64,000 bases of DNA from Adiantum capillus-veneris (GCA_014529385.2 CM043958.1:139510398-139574397), one strand, 5' to 3'; positions 53,100-63,975 are shown, counted from the first letter of the stretch. The notes: generated by a model from the sequence alone, not told the origin. A program made the numbers and translations.

Positions 53100-54554
53100 T
53101 GTCACCAGCGTGTGACTACTATCTATCCTTTTTGTTGATTTCTTTCTTATTATCTATTTACTTTCACTTTTTGGAAACACCCCTCGGGAAATCTTACTGC
53201 CCTGCATTGCATAGCTAGTGTGGAACTGTCCAGAGGGAGTCTAGGCATGAGGGCAAGAGAGCACTAAGGTTGGACAAAGACTATGGTTAGCCAAAGTGGA
53301 ATCCTTTGCTACAGAGGCTACATTTCAATTTTGGGTGTGGCTGCAGTGTACAAAGGGGGTCAGATGACCTAGAAAGATACAATGGCAGCATCTCCTAAAA
53401 TTTAGGGAACTGCTATTTTGGGACTTGAAAATGTGTTTGCGTCATTACCTCCGGAATGACAAGGAGAACATTTTCTTACTCTGCCGTGAAGTCAACTGGG
53501 CAACTGGTTGGGAGATTTTTAGGCGGCAACCCCGAAACGGGAAAATGCTTGTAAATGTGCCAAGTGGCACCTTCTGGTGCACTTTCCTCATGCAAGAGAA
53601 GGGGGCGCTGAATTTTAAGCTGGGAGAGGCTCATTTTCAGATTTTGTCACAGGTTAAGAGCTATGGAGTGCTTGCTTTCCCTCCTATGTACAGTGTGGTG
53701 ACAGGAGTGATGTCCTGCACGCTACGCACTTCCCTCTCTCTCCTCTATGGTAATATGTTATGCCCCTCTAGTGGGCTTTTCAATTGACCAATGTACAATT
53801 GTGTGAGTTCATGCGCGATTGCCGAGGCAAGAGCCTCTTGCACAGGTACTGGATTAGCTAGCGGCTAATCCCCCGCAGGTACAGGTGAATTCGGAGAGGT
53901 TTCACGCCAGAAATCTCGTTCTATTCAAAGGGCAAGTAGCCCTACAGGTGCGGGAGCTCGAGGACTTACTACGGATGCGACCGGCACGCGAAACGGAGCC
54001 CGAAACAATAAATTACAGCCTGCTGTGTATTTTTGCAGGTTTAGGGTTTTGGCCCTAAACGGACCCTAATACCCCCAGGAGGTTCGGGGACGCGAGGGGA
54101 CCGCTGTACAGGTGAACTGGCACATTTTCGGGGCTGAAAACAGAGAATTCAGCGTGCTGCAGATTCTCGCCAGGTTTTGCAATGTGCTCGTATGCGTCGG
54201 GAAAGTCATTCAATGCGTGGGAATACTGACTGTGAAGGGTTCTAGTACAGTTATGACGCCGAAATCGGGCTGGAATAGTGGAAATTCAGCCGAGTTTGTG
54301 CGGGACAGCTTGTAGTGAACCACAGCGTTTATTCCCTCTTTTGAACAATAAAGAAATACCGAAAGGGGCGCCTAAGTTAGTGGCCAATCTGGTGTCGGTC
54401 TATTCATACAGGTGCAATCTAGCAGCCTGTATCCCTCTCCCCTTTGTTGTGTCTTGAATGTATAGGTAGAATAGACGACTAATAATGGGTGAAAGCTAAA
54501 TCAAGGTTTGAAGTAAAGTCTACTGCCCTTTTTGAAGTTAACAGGCCGGTTTCA
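53100..54554 (+). repeat. G3 3' LTR
   Basis: 1455 bp, 22 bp shorter than the 5' LTR because one AGCCAAAGTG-flanked unit at about 53297 is lost. 19-bp motif at 54353-54371. Ends GGCCGGTTTCA then GAGAG. Confidence 0.95.
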
Positions 54555-54559
54555 GAGAG

Positions 54560-55671
54560 CCTTCCGTTCTTTAGTGAGAGAATGCAAGTGATCACAAACA
54601 AAGTGAATAGACACTGTGCGTGAAGGTGCATGAGAGTGAGAGATAGAGAGAGAAGAATACGACAACGGAATGTTGCCAAAACGATCCTCCGAAGGCCCCA
54701 CTCTCTATGGCGAGAGTGGTCTACTATTGATTGCACAAATCTCTACAATGCTTGGACTTGCCGACGATGTCGACGACGATGAGGACAACGACGAGACGGG
54801 CTGAAATCTGAAAATGCAAAGGGCTGAAATCTGCAAATCTTTATCTGCTGAATTCTGAGTCTATGTCAGTGACGATGTCGATGGCGACGATGCGACGATG
54901 ACAAACTGAAAACGCAGATTCTGAAATCTGCGTTTTCTGAGCTGAAACTGCAAACTTCGTGGGACCTGACCGTGCGGCGAGGATCTACTGCGGGAAGGTG
55001 AGATTTGCGAGGTTTGGGACTTGTACTGCAGGTGCTAACTGCTGAAAACCGAAAACGCTGATGCTTGTGGGGACTCCGTCGCGAAGATCTGCAGAAACGT
55101 TGGAGTGTCTTGCAGATGCAAAAACGCTAGGGCTGAAAATGGTCTTGCTGTGGAGAATCTGCTAACGCTGGGAGTCTTCTGCTTCTTGGTGTTGCCAATG
55201 CAGAATCGCTGGCTAATGTGGTCCTAAAACGTTAGTCTTCTGTTGTGATGCAAAAACGTTAGGGCCTCTGGGGGTTATGTTGAGAAGTTGCCTGTTGAGC
55301 GAGTGCTCCTGCTGCCTCTTCTGCCAGAAAGTACTAGCTCTGGTTTGCTTTTATATTATCTTAGCAAAATTGCCCTACCTAGTTCTCAACAAAAGTCACT
55401 TAATAAATAAGTGAAACATGTCAAAAATAGGGAAAATAGGTTTTAATGCAATGGAAAATTCCCCTGATGGATTCTGATGGGAATGTTGATGATCATGATG
55501 TGTGCAACCGGAGGATATGCATCTAATCTAAATGTCTGGACATGCACGGTCTGCGAACAGACTCACAAAAGTGCCAGATCACTTCCTATTCTAGACTGAC
55601 TTGACTGAACTGAACCCTCCTCATGCTGTAGCTTGTCCACAGACACATAGGGTTGGATGTGTCACGTGACA
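54560..55671 (-). repeat. H2 5' LTR, part 2
   Basis: Continues part 1 (45772-45861) after the G3 insertion: CCTTCCGTTCTTTAGTGAGAG ... GTCACGTGACA, parallel to 41033-42097 plus 43649-43798. Confidence 0.9.
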
Positions 55672-55676
55672 TGTGA

Positions 55677-55745
55677 ACTGTTTTGAAGTGAATTTCGTGT
55701 CGTGTCGCGGTAGAATCTTGACTTGGAGTGTCCAAGTCTGTTACA
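55677..55745 (+). repeat. H3 5' LTR, right part
   Basis: ACTGTTTTGAAGTG ... TCCAAGTCTGTTACA; same end as the fragment at 33525 in reverse. Confidence 0.85.
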
Positions 55746-55746
55746 G

Positions 55747-55762
55747 TGGTATTAGAACACGG
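55747..55762 (+). promoter_or_regulatory. H3 primer binding site
   Basis: TGGTATTAGAACACGG, initiator tRNA-Met type with C-to-T and other changes, one base after the LTR. Confidence 0.8.
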
Positions 55763-55810
55763 CCGATTTCTCTTCTACCGGGAAATCCCGATCCCTTTTA
55801 CACGGCACTT

Positions 55811-57410
55811 ATGGATTTAAGTAGAGATCAGTCGACTTCCTCTGCATCCGGAGATGCCGGAAGAGATCACGAAGAAGATTCATGCGAAGAGTATGGCCCG
55901 CCTCGGCCTACTCAAACGGAGTTCGAAGAGATGGAACGTCTACGATTAATCGACGATGCAACAAAGATGATGCTAAATTTTGCGAAAGACCCGAAATTTG
56001 CAAAATTTATGAGCCAGACCTTTTTCAACAAGGTGCACTCACAATGGCGGCAAATCACAAAACCACCCCTCAAACCGGCACTCAAGAAACATCCTACTCC
56101 TAGGATGTATACAGAGCAAGAATTAGAAGAGGTTGTTGATGCACAGATTTCTCAGCTTTTTGACGTGCAGAACAAAGCAGAAAAGCAAGACAAAAAGCAG
56201 AAGAAAGGAACTGACTTCCCGGGTTATTTGGGTCGTCAGTCTACATTTGCATCGGCAAGAAAGCAGAAGAAGCATGTTTGATTTGAAGGAGTACCCAATT
56301 CTTCTTCTTCTTCTTCTTCTTTTGGTAGTTCTGCTAGCTCCTCTGACTCGAGCGAAGAAGACAGGAAAGGGAAAAAGCGAAGCAAAAAGAAAAGCTTTAG
56401 AAAGGGCAAGAAAAAGGCAAAGAAGTCTAAATCTCGCCCAGTAGTTGACAGTTCTACAGAGGACTCGTCTTCGGATAGTTCGAACTCTGACGACAACATC
56501 TTTTATGCAAAGAAGAAGAATTTTTATAAAGCCAACCAATATGACTTTTTGGAGGATAAAAGCTAGAAAGTCCGAGAATTTAAGGAAGGTGGACAATCAA
56601 TTAAATTTGACACGTTTTCTGGTTATAGAGATGATTTGAAGGCTTTGCTTTCATACAACAGTTTGATATAGCTTTCTCTAGAGGGCGTTACTCAGAGCAC
56701 TCCAAGATTCAGAGGGCTACCTCTTACTTCAAGGGAAATGCTCGAACTTGGTGGTTCACGCTTCTATTGAACAAGATGGCGCCAGTTAAATGGCTGAAAT
56801 TTAAAAGGATTTTTATTTCTTCTTGGCTGACTCGAGAGTATGAACGCGACATACAAACTGCTTGGAACCATCTTCAGATGACCAAGAAGGATACATTGGA
56901 CGCATATTGCGAGAGATTTTGGAGCTCTTTTCTACCAGCCTCATCATGTAAGAAGATCTCGTTCAAAGAACAGATTGAGCGGTTTACCTTGGGTCTTCCT
57001 ACAGAGATCTGAGATCACTGCCTAGAGCAAAAGTCAGATTCCATTCAGGAACTGATGAGTCATGCGAAACGGGGTTTTTCCATTCATTCAGGTAGTTTGA
57101 ACTACCCCACATATGAAATCATGACGCAAAGGACCGAATAGACTTCGAACAATGAAAGTAGAAAGAGGAAGAGAAACCTAGAAAAGAAAGAAAAGGATGC
57201 ACGACCTAAACTCAATCCTCGAGAGAGAGCTCTCTACATCAAGGAGGGGAAGTGCTTTGGATGCGGAGAAACGGGGCACATCTGTGAAGTGCCCTAAAAG
57301 GCACCGAAAGAACAGAATAACAAAGATGAAGAAAGGCCTGAGAGTTCGAAAGCAACCGAGGAACGTGGACGAAAAGGCAAGATGAAAACAGGACTGGTTC
57401 CAGATTGCGT
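55811..57410 (+). pseudogene. H3 gag
   Basis: ATG at 55811 (MDLSRDQSTSSASGDAGRD). The first frame runs to TGA at 56279-56281, at a position where the homologue at 37.9 kb has Arg (KKRVRFED), so CGA to TGA. It continues through a Ser- then Lys-rich hinge. Capsid: FKEGGQSIKFDTFSGYRDDL (56580), a one-base shift near 56648, then GNARTWWFTLLLNKMAPVKW and SWLTREYERDIQTAWNHLQM in frame 56767-57012. The zinc knuckle CFGCGETGH... at about 57250 loses its last Cys through another shift near 57285. Confidence 0.8.
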
Positions 57411-57767
57411 GGGTACTGACCCAAGGTCAACTTCATTTCACCTGAATTGGCGGCATGGCTCGAGATCACACCCGATCGTATGGGACCACTAGCAGAGGCA
57501 GTTCTAGCGGCACCCGGCGGGGATGTAGCCATTACACCTGTCATTGGCAAACTTCGGTTGCATTGTCAGGGGTATTTGGGACATGAGGACTTCTACTTAA
57601 TGCCCTTGGAAGGTTGTGATGTCCTCTTTAGAATTCCCTGGTACCACAAGAACAACGCCATGGTCGACTATCGGGCGAGAAAAGCGACTTTGACAACAAA
57701 GAATGGCCGAACTATTGTACTTGATGTAAAACTTAAGGGCGAGTCTGTTCCTATTGTATCAGCTTAG
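57411..57767 (+). pseudogene. H3 protease without active site
   Basis: LVPDCVG (57395) is followed almost at once by the residues after the active site (VNFISPELA-like, then AWLEITPDRMGPLAE). About 70 bp encoding the FFDPGA active-site segment present in G3/G4 is deleted. The C-terminal half is intact: GKLRLHCQGYLGHEDFYLMP, CDVLFRIPWYHKNNAMVD and [14 protein letters not shown]. It cannot cleave. Confidence 0.8.
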
Positions 57768-57781
57768 CCGTTTCAAAATTA

Positions 57782-58615
57782 ATGAAATCCAGTTTGTTTG
57801 TTTACTCAATCTTTTTGAAAGAGTTGAGTGATGAGGATAGGACAAATATGTTTGAACTTGATAAAGAATGCCAAGATTTTCTCCACACTCATGCCGATTG
57901 CTTTTTAGAAGGCCTGCCAAGCGAGTTACCACCCGCTCGTCCTGAGGATCATACCATTGATCTGATACCTGGAAGCACACCACCGAACCGACCACCTTAC
58001 CGTGTGAGCCGAGCCCAGAACGAAGAAATTATGAACCAAGTGAAAGACCTCTTGGAAAAGGGTCTTGTCCAGCCTAGTACTTCACCGTATTGCTCTCCAG
58101 TGTTGTTGGTTTTGAAGAAAGACGGATCTTGGAGAATGTCCATCGATTATAGAGCTCTCAACAAAATCACCATCAAGAACAGATTTCCGATTCTCAGGAT
58201 CGATGATATTCTTGACCGGCTACAGGGATCCACGTGCTTTAGCAGGATCGTCTTGAAGAGCGGATATCATCAGATCCGAATCGCACCGGGAGATGTCTAT
58301 AAGACAGCCTTTCGGACGACTTTTGGGTTATTTGAGTTTTTGGTGATGCCTTTTGGCCTAACCAATGCTCCTGCGACATTTAACCGGATGATAGATAGGA
58401 TTTTTCGAGAGTACAGACTATTTGTTGGCACTTTCTTTGACGACATCATTGTTTTCTCCAAGGATGAGGTAGAACATAGAGAACATTTGCTACAGGTCTT
58501 TTAGGCATCACGAGATCACAAGTTGGTGATTAATGCGAAGAAAAGTGAAATTTTCCTACCAGAGATACACTCTTTGAGACACATTGTGTCAGCAAGCAGG
58601 AGTGCAGATGGACCC
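57782..58615 (+). pseudogene. H3 reverse transcriptase, interrupted by G4
   Basis: The open frame 57782-58504 (240 codons) has [20 protein letters not shown] (Leu where G3, G4 and E3 have TAG), [22 protein letters not shown] (Val for the usual Asp), [17 protein letters not shown] and the catalytic box [12 protein letters not shown] with both Asp. A TAG at 58502 precedes ASRDHKLVINAKKSEIFLPE. The sequence stops at GACCC (58611-58615), where the G4 LTR begins. The rest of pol is expected beyond the window. Confidence 0.85.
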
Positions 58616-60092
58616 TGTAACCGGCCTGTTCAATCCAAAAAGGGCGGTAGACTTTACTTCAAACCTTGATTTAGCTTTCACCCATTATTAGTCGTCTATT
58701 TTACCTGTACTTTCAAGACACAACACGGGGGAAAGGGATACAGGCTGCTAGATTGCACCTGTATGAGTAGACCGACACCAGATTGGCCCCTAACTTAGGC
58801 GCCCCTTTCGGTATTTCTTTATTCTTCAAAAGAGGGAATAAACGTTGTGAATCCCTACAAGCTGCCACGCACAAACTCGGCTGAATTTCCACTGTTCCAG
58901 CCCGATTTCGGCAGCATAACTGTACTAGGACACTTCACAGTCAGTATTCCCACGCATTGACTGACTTTCCCCGACGCATACGGGCACTTTGCAAAACCTG
59001 GCGAGAATCTGCAGCACGCTGAAATCTCTGTTTTCAGCCTTGAAAATGCGCCAGATCACCTGTACAGCGGTCCCCTTGCGTCCCCGAACCTCCTAGGGGT
59101 ATTAGGGTCCGTTTAGGGCCAAAACCCTAAACCTGCAAAAATACACAGCAGGCTGTAATTTACTGTTTCGGGCTCCGTTTCGCGTGCCGGTCGCATCCGT
59201 AGCAAGTCCTCAAGCTCCCGCACCTGTAGGGCTACTTGCCCTTTGAATCGGACGAGATTTCTGGCGTGAAACCTCTCCGAATTCACCTGTACCTGCGGGG
59301 GATTAGCCGCTAGCTAATCCAGTACCTGTGCAAGAGGCTCTTGCCTCGGCAATCGCGCATGAACTCACACAACTGTACATTGGTCAAATGAAAAGCCCAC
59401 TAGTGGGGCATAACATATTACCAAAGGGGAGAGAGAGGGCAGTGCGTAGCGTGCAGGACATCACTCCTGGCACCGCACTGTACATAGGAGGGAAAGCAAG
59501 CACTCCATAGCTCTTAACCTGTGACAAAATCTGAAAATGAGCCTTTCCCAGCTTAAAATTCAGTGCCCCCTTCTCTTGCATGAGGAAAGTGCACCAGAAG
59601 GTGCCACTTGGCACATTTATAAGCATTTTCCCGTTTCGGGGTTGCCGCCTAAAAATCTCCCAACCGGTTGCCCAGTTGACTTCACGGCAGAGTAAGAAAA
59701 TGTTCCCCTTGTCATTCCGGAGGTAATGACGCAAACACATTTTCAGGTCCGAAAATAGCAGTTCCCTAAATTTTAGGAGATGCTGCCATTGTATCTTTCT
59801 AGGTCATCTGACCCTCTTTGTACACTTCGGCCACATCCAGAACTGAAATGTAGGCTCTGTAGCAAAGGATTCACTTTGGCTAGTCAATGACCCCACTTTG
59901 GCTAACCATAGTCTTTGTCCAACCTTAGTGCTCTCTTGCCCTCAGGCCTGGACTGCCTCTGGACAGTTCCACACTAGCTATGCAATGCAGGGCAGTTAGA
60001 TTTCCCGAGGGGTGTTTCCAAAAAGTGAAAGTAAATAGATAATAAGAAAGAAATCAACAAAAAGGATAGATAGTAGTCACACGCTGGTGACA
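58616..60092 (-). repeat. G4 3' LTR
   Basis: Plus-strand ends TGTAACCGGCCTG and CACGCTGGTGACA. 19-bp motif at 58799-58817, hairpin GATTAGCCGCTAGCTAATC at 59301-59319. Confidence 0.95.
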
Positions 60093-60105
60093 TACCTCCC
60101 TCTTG
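60093..60105 (-). promoter_or_regulatory. G4 polypurine tract
   Basis: On the minus strand CAAGAGGGAGGTA, next to TGTCACCAGCG. Confidence 0.9.
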
Positions 60106-60665
60106 GAATCTGAAACGTCCTCGTTTGCATCTATGTCGTACATGCTTACTGTCAACACTGATGTATTCAACACCTGTCGACACATATACGACACATACAT
60201 GCTCATTGTCAACCCTGGTGTATTCAACACCTCGTCGACTCATGTACTGCCTGCGTGTGAACCCTGTCCCAATGACATAGTGGTAGCTTCGCACTCTGCC
60301 ATTGCTTTGAGTCACTAACTTTCCAATGACAAAATGGTAGCTGCAGATTTTGCCACTGTCTTATAGTACACGTTGGATCCCGTAACACTTTCGAGCATAC
60401 CCAAACCGACAGTTTAAGAATGCAGTTACACATGTACTCTTTAATAGAAGCAATTACTGTATCCTTGACAAACTGACAAGAAATACTCACTTCTATAGCA
60501 CTAACCAAACCTTTGGACATTCCATAAGAGCAATTGCCAAACTGACAATCTGTACAGCTCTAACATTCATGTAACAGGTATTTCATTTGAGCTCACTTTA
60601 AATACCATGTACATCATTTGTTTCAGAAGCCATTGTCACACTGACAATCCATGTAGCTTTGAAAC
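60106..60665 (-). other. G4 3' UTR
   Basis: Same hairpins (ATTGTCA...TGACAAT types) and tandem units as the G3 3' UTR. No protein. Confidence 0.75.
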
Positions 60666-61263
60666 TCAAGGGGTCAAGGTAGGTTGCAAATCGAAGGCTT
60701 CAAGGTAAAGTGATAACACAGTTGGTGACTCTGCAAGTACACCTTCTTCCATCCACATAGCATCCATTGGTGAATAGTTTCTGAACTTTACCAAGTAACG
60801 ACTAGCAACCTTGCCTTTCACTTTCCTTTCTTTGTGCCAAAATCTGTTCAGGGACCAAGATCTCGTCAAGTTCCTCGACTTCCGGCTGATCTTCAGCTGG
60901 CATATCTTCTGGCACATCACCCACATAGGGTCTGAGAAGACTCACATGAAACGCATTGTGAATCTTCCAACTGTCAGGAAATTTCAGCCTATATGCAACA
61001 TCACTGATTAGGTCGCACACTTGAAAAGGCCCATAGTAACGAATGCTGAGCTTTGGAAACAGTCTTTCCTTGCCCTTCATCTTCTTTAACCTTGCCTTTT
61101 CAAAGCGTAAAAGCACCCAATCACCAAGTGAATATACCAATTCACGACGGTGACGATCAACTGCTTTCTTTTGCTTTGCCTGAGTCCTTTCTAAGGCCAC
61201 TTTGACCTTCTTGTACATTTCATCCATGTCCTGAACATACTTATTTGTTTCAAATATCTTGTC
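60666..61263 (-). pseudogene. G4 integrase tail and chromodomain
   Basis: The frame 61227-60802 carries YSLGDWVLLRFEKARLKK, IRYYGPFQVCDLISDVAY and IHNAFHVSLLRPYVGD. A one-base shift near 60835 moves the chromodomain (KERKVKGKVASRYLVKFRNY, MDAMWMEEG) to another frame (to 60666). A TAG at 61264-61266 (ILHT then TAG, DKIFE; G3 has Lys) separates it from integrase. Confidence 0.9.
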
Positions 61264-63237
61264 CTATGTATGCAGTATGGGAGGAACTTTCTTGCCACCT
61301 TCAACTATCTCAAAAGGTGCCTTGCCAGTTGATGAATGCACTGTATTATTGTATGCATACTCCACCAATGGCAAATATTGCTCCCACTTTCCTTTATGCT
61401 CTGACACATAACACTTTAGCAGATCTAGGACAGTAGAATTTGCCTCTTCTGATTGGCCATCTGTTTGAAGATGAAATGGCGAAGAGAATTTGAGCGTGGT
61501 GCCCATATTCTCAAACAAGCCTCTCCAGAACAAACTTGTCATGCGTGGATCACGATCGCTAACAATCGACTGTGGCATGCCATGATACTTGAAAATATTG
61601 CTCATAAACAAGCGTGCCATTTGATCTTGCTTTATCTTCTTCCTGACAGGAATAAAATGAGCCTGCTTGCTAAATCTGCAAATAATGGTCCAAATACCAT
61701 CGTTTCCTGTCTGCGTTCTCGGAAGATCAAACATAAAATCCATAGCAATACTTTCCCATGGTTTATCTGGAATAGGTAGTGGTTGCAATAATCTTGGTGC
61801 CTTTTGCCTGTCAAACTTGACCTTTTGGCAAATTAGGCATTCTCGCACAAAGGCATGCACATCCCTTCTCAATGTAGGCCAATAGAAGAATGTCTCAACC
61901 GCTTTAACTGTAGCATGGATACCACGATGCCCTGCATACGGTGGGACATGACTCTCTTCCATAACTTTGCGTCGCAATGGCTTTGTGACACACAATCTGC
62001 CATGCATCATCATGAACCCATCTTTGAGAAGATAGTGTTCATGACGTTGTCCATTCATTAGCTGCTCGAAGACCCTTGTAAAATTTTCATCATTTGCATA
62101 CTGTTCTCTCATATCATCAAGTTCATGATGATAAGGAATTGACACAGCTGAAATTTGTGGCTTCCTTGACAAGGCATCAGCCACAACGTTCTTCTTGCCT
62201 TCCACATGCACAATCTGAAAATGAAACATGGACAAGATATTTGCCCATCGCATATGCTTCTCAGATAACTTTTTCTGTGTCAAGAAGTATCGCAAGGTCT
62301 GATGGTCCGTTTGGACAACGAAATCTGCACCTAGCAGGTAGTGTTTCCAACTTAAGAGTGCATGAGTCACAACCAGTAACTCTTTCTCATAGACCTGCAT
62401 GGTCATCTCTGGCCCTTGCAAAATTCTGCTCTCATAGGCTACTACCCTGCCATCTTGCATTAGCACTGCACCAATGCTACTACCACAGGCGTCACACTGG
62501 ACCACAAATGACTTCCTAAGATCTGGCAACACAATGATTGGATTTGAAGTCATCTTTTCCTTTAATAGATTAAAAGCTGAATTCTCTTTCTGTGTCCATC
62601 TAAAGGTGACTGCCTTCTTTTGAAGAGCATGTAAAGGTGAATCAATCTCAACGAAATTTCGGATAAACCTTCTGTAATAGGAGCATAGTCCCAAGAAACT
62701 TCGGACATCGTGCACCGTCTTCAAATCTGGCCATGACTTGATCGCTTCAACTTTTGCAGGATCCATTCTGACACCATCCTTTGAGACAATGTGTCCGAGA
62801 AAATGAATCTCTTCCAGAAAAAATTCACTTTTCTTTGCATTGATGCGCAACCCATGATTGCGTAACTCTTTGAACACAATGGCCAAGTGATGCCTATGCT
62901 CCTCTTCATTCTTTGAGTAGACTATCATGTCATGAAAGAATGTACCAACAAACTGCTGGTGTGGACGGAAAATTGTGTCCATCATCCTATTGAACGTAGC
63001 AGGAGCATTTGTGAGACCAAAGGGCATCACTAAAAATTCGTAAAGGCCAAACGTCGTTCTAAAAGCAGTCTTGTGCACATCCTTTGATCTAATGCGGATC
63101 TGATGGTACCCACTCTTTAGATCTATCTTGCTAAACATAGCCGCTCCTTCTAATTTGTCCATAATATCATCAATTCTAGGTATAGGGAACCTATTCTTGA
63201 TGGTATTCTTGTTCAGTGCACGGTAGTCTATGCACAT
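61264..63237 (-). CDS. G4 RT, RNase H and integrase, 657-codon open frame
   Basis: The longest open frame in the window. RT (about residues 1-170): [42 protein letters not shown]; the catalytic box is GTFFHDMIVYSK, with the first Asp replaced by His, which should abolish polymerase activity. RNase H (about 190-390): FVVQCDACGSSIGAVLMQDG, VQTDHQTLRYFLTQKKL, KNVVADALSRKPQ. Integrase (about 430-650): HRGIHATVKAVETFFYWP, CLICQKVKFDRQ, MDFMFDLPRTQTGNDGIW, SDRDPRMTS and DGQSEEANST, all catalytic residues kept. It supplies the linker that G3 has lost. Confidence 0.9.
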   Translation of the reverse strand: MCIDYRALNKNTIKNRFPIPRIDDIMDKLEGAAMFSKIDLKSGYHQIRIRSKDVHKTAFRTTFGLYEFLVMPFGLTNAPATFNRMMDTIFRPHQQFVGTFFHDMIVYSKNEEEHRHHLAIVFKELRNHGLRINAKKSEFFLEEIHFLGHIVSKDGVRMDPAKVEAIKSWPDLKTVHDVRSFLGLCSYYRRFIRNFVEIDSPLHALQKKAVTFRWTQKENSAFNLLKEKMTSNPIIVLPDLRKSFVVQCDACGSSIGAVLMQDGRVVAYESRILQGPEMTMQVYEKELLVVTHALLSWKHYLLGADFVVQTDHQTLRYFLTQKKLSEKHMRWANILSMFHFQIVHVEGKKNVVADALSRKPQISAVSIPYHHELDDMREQYANDENFTRVFEQLMNGQRHEHYLLKDGFMMMHGRLCVTKPLRRKVMEESHVPPYAGHRGIHATVKAVETFFYWPTLRRDVHAFVRECLICQKVKFDRQKAPRLLQPLPIPDKPWESIAMDFMFDLPRTQTGNDGIWTIICRFSKQAHFIPVRKKIKQDQMARLFMSNIFKYHGMPQSIVSDRDPRMTSLFWRGLFENMGTTLKFSSPFHLQTDGQSEEANSTVLDLLKCYVSEHKGKWEQYLPLVEYAYNNTVHSSTGKAPFEIVEGGKKVPPILHT

Positions 63238-63975
63238 ACGCCATGAGCCATCCTTTTTCTATACCAACAACACTGGAGAACAGAATGGAGATGAACTGGG
63301 CTGAATCAGCCCCTTTTCTAACAACTCCTGTACTTGGCCCATTATCTCTTTCTGCTGAGCCGCACTAACCCTGTACGGAGGCATATTTGGTGGGCTATTG
63401 CCTGGCACCAAATCTATCGCATGGTCCTCGGGTCTCTCTGCCGGTAATTAAGACGGCAATGAATCAGAAAAACAGTCACTATACTGCTGTAAAAACATTG
63501 ACATTTCTTTATCTAGCACAGATAAATTTGATTCATCACAATCTGACACTTCACGTGCAAAAACCAAGTACGCAGAAAGATGCTTTTTCATTACAAAAGT
63601 AATAGCAGAAGCTGATACAGTGGGAATAGACTCCCCTTTGAGCTTTACATCTAGAATGTGAGTCTTTCCCCTGCTATGTACAGTGATCTTTTTGTTGTAG
63701 GCATCCATGATTCCCTGTACACGAAATAACCAAGGAATACCTAACAACACATCACATCCGTCCAGTGGCATGATATAAAATTCTTCAGCATCTACATAGG
63801 ACTGGATATGTAGGCGCAACTTTCCAATGATGGGTGTCACAGCCTCTGTATGGCCAGGACATGCCAAACCTGCCTCTGCTGTATACCCCATCTCTTCAGG
63901 TCTGATTCTCAACTTTGAAGCCAATTCTGGGGAAATGAAGTTGGCTTTGGCACCTGGATCAAAGAAGATAAGCAC
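63238..63975 (-). pseudogene. G4 protease and RT fingers
   Basis: Frame from 63975 (ATG within protease; gag is off-window): FFDPGAKANFISPELASKL (active site intact), [30 protein letters not shown], ending in TAA at 63448-63450, where G3 has CAA (PSQLPP). The same frame goes on through PSSSPFCSPVLLV to TAG at 63259-63261, shared with G3, and then the 657-codon frame. Confidence 0.9.

Larger units (their letters stand above)
45862..54554 (+). mobile_element. G3: complete Ty3/gypsy chromovirus
   Basis: 5' LTR 45862-47338 (1477 bp), PBS, gag, protease, RT, RNase H, integrase, chromodomain, 3' UTR, polypurine tract and 3' LTR 53100-54554 (1455 bp). Target duplication GAGAG (45857-45861 and 54555-54559). 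The uninterrupted H2 LTR at about 41027-41033 confirms the site. Damaged by four frameshifts, several stops and a small duplication. Confidence 0.95.
40932..55671 (-). mobile_element. H2: non-autonomous large-LTR element
   Basis: Target duplication TGTGA on both sides (40927-40931 and 55672-55676). 3' LTR 40932-43798 (split by a solo LTR), internal region 43799-45771, 5' LTR 45772-55671 (split by G3). Removing the two insertions leaves roughly 4.5 kb, with LTRs of about 1.2-1.3 kb and a 2.0-kb interior that has no protease, RT or integrase. It must be mobilised by another element, so it is LARD-like. Confidence 0.9.

Noticed and set aside
53425-53787. 120-codon frame MKMCLRHYLRNDKENIFLLC... 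(also at 46215 and 59384)
   Set aside because: It lies in the U3 part of G LTRs and is kept open in G3's 3' LTR and in G4, but has no domain, and the G3 5' LTR copy is broken. LTR sequence is the simpler reading, though its repeated openness was noted.
33664-58817. The 19-bp LTR motif as a 5S rRNA insert (Cassandra-type LTR)
   Set aside because: No 5S internal control region or the rest of the 120-base gene is present around any copy.
62094-62519. 141-codon plus-strand frame antisense to G4 pol (and its G3 counterpart at 50651-51154, minus)
   Set aside because: It mirrors conserved pol codons on the opposite strand; a similar antisense frame in both copies follows from sequence identity.
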